Positions 37,455 to 37,626 of a DNA stretch of 37,626 nt are shown piece after piece (within the stretch, counting starts at the first letter, position 1; every line of letters begins with the position of its first letter). The stretch spans positions 1 through 37,626 of the forward strand of contig ACOK01000088.1 in the NCBI GenBank assembly GCA_000174895.1. Reading direction: 5' to 3'. The translations under genes and the position numbers were made by a program. The notes beneath the pieces are model-generated. The model did not search any database and was not told the DNA's origin. It saw nothing but the letters and a program-made list of their open reading frames with translations. The stretch comes from Ruminococcus flavefaciens FD-1. GTDB taxonomy: Bacteria > Bacillota > Clostridia > Oscillospirales > Ruminococcaceae.

Positions 37455-37626
37455 TAACCGTGGTGCTCGTATAGCAGTTTTATGCGTGTCTATTGAGGGA
37501 AACCCTTTTGAAAAAGGGTTCTCCCTCAAACTCCCTTCCTAAAACTTTCAGTATTAATTTTTCCCCAGATGGGGCGCTCCCAGTAAAACTACTGGTTTTC
37601 ACATTTTTGTGGAGCGCCAAGGAAGG
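37455..37626 (-). mobile_element. Gamma-family element, diverged copy cut by window edge
   Basis: In reverse orientation it carries the gamma right end (TAACCGTGGTGCTC, then ATAGCAG and TCTATTGAGGGAAACCC) and the conserved segment equivalent to ATTAATACTGAAAGTTTTAG. The central hairpin differs: arms GGCGCTCC (37573-37580) and GGAGCGCC (37611-37618) enclose a 30-nt loop unlike either other copy. It starts 16 bp after the pheT stop and may act as its terminator (AACCCTTTT/AAAAGGGTT, 37501-37520). Confidence 0.75.

Overview
The window looks like a chromosome segment of a fibre-degrading Ruminococcus (R. flavefaciens/R. champanellensis-like Firmicute). The evidence is the Thr-rich linkers and dockerin modules on secreted proteins, a dockerin with the NPSKYG/NGTD insert I associate with Ruminococcus, a lipoprotein GH5 cellulase and a GH53 galactanase, the Firmicute T-box leader on pheS, strong AGGAGG-type ribosome sites, and promoters that are nearly all TTGAnn-17 bp-TATAAT. 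The species assignment is inference.

Layout. 1-5.6 kb: Na+:alanine symporter, a small orphan protein, a CDF metal transporter, a DUF3810 zinc-protease-like membrane protein and an amidohydrolase. 5.8-11.6 kb: a glycan-degradation patch with a secreted GH53-SGNH esterase-dockerin enzyme, the GTPase HflX, and a lipoprotein with two beta-sandwich modules and a GH5 cellulase domain. 12-14.3 kb (minus): nicotinamide nucleotide repair enzyme NnrD/E plus a lipoprotein. 14.8-16.8 kb (minus): an ArsB/NhaD-type transporter co-directional with a cytidylate-kinase-like protein. 17.2-19.8 kb: chorismate synthase and DAHP synthase, both of the shikimate pathway. 19.9-24.5 kb: a TraX-like membrane protein, a small acidic protein and a 999-residue secreted protein with five NPCBM-like modules. 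25-26.3 kb (minus): an AAA/DUF4143 ATPase bracketed by two copies of one miniature element. 26.8-29.3 kb (minus): two broken cell-surface genes, one dockerin gene split by a frame change and one SH3/L,D-transpeptidase gene split by an in-frame TGA. 30.3 kb: tRNA-Ala(GGC). 30.5-31.6 kb: a GHL10 glycosidase-like protein. 32.8-37.4 kb: a phenylalanine-type T-box, pheS, a small membrane gene and pheT.

The most interesting content is non-coding. I see five dispersed repeat families. Alpha is a 172-bp element with 18-bp perfect inverted ends and 4-bp TTAA/TTAG target duplications. Beta is a 161-bp element with 18-bp perfect inverted ends that has jumped into two different alpha copies at two different positions, each time duplicating 3 bp; the lengths add up to the base. 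Gamma is an element of about 370 bp whose central hairpin keeps a 23-bp perfect stem between copies while the loop of about 32 nt is completely different. Delta is a set of GTAGGGG/CCCCTAC-bounded palindromes with changing but always self-complementary cores. Epsilon is a CATTACG-type repeat. A solitary type I-E-like CRISPR repeat lies against a gamma copy. Together with the broken genes, the 21-32 kb part reads as a region of repeated insertion and decay.

All calls are from reading the sequence; no database search was possible. Domain names rest on recognisable motifs, and the confidence values reflect that.
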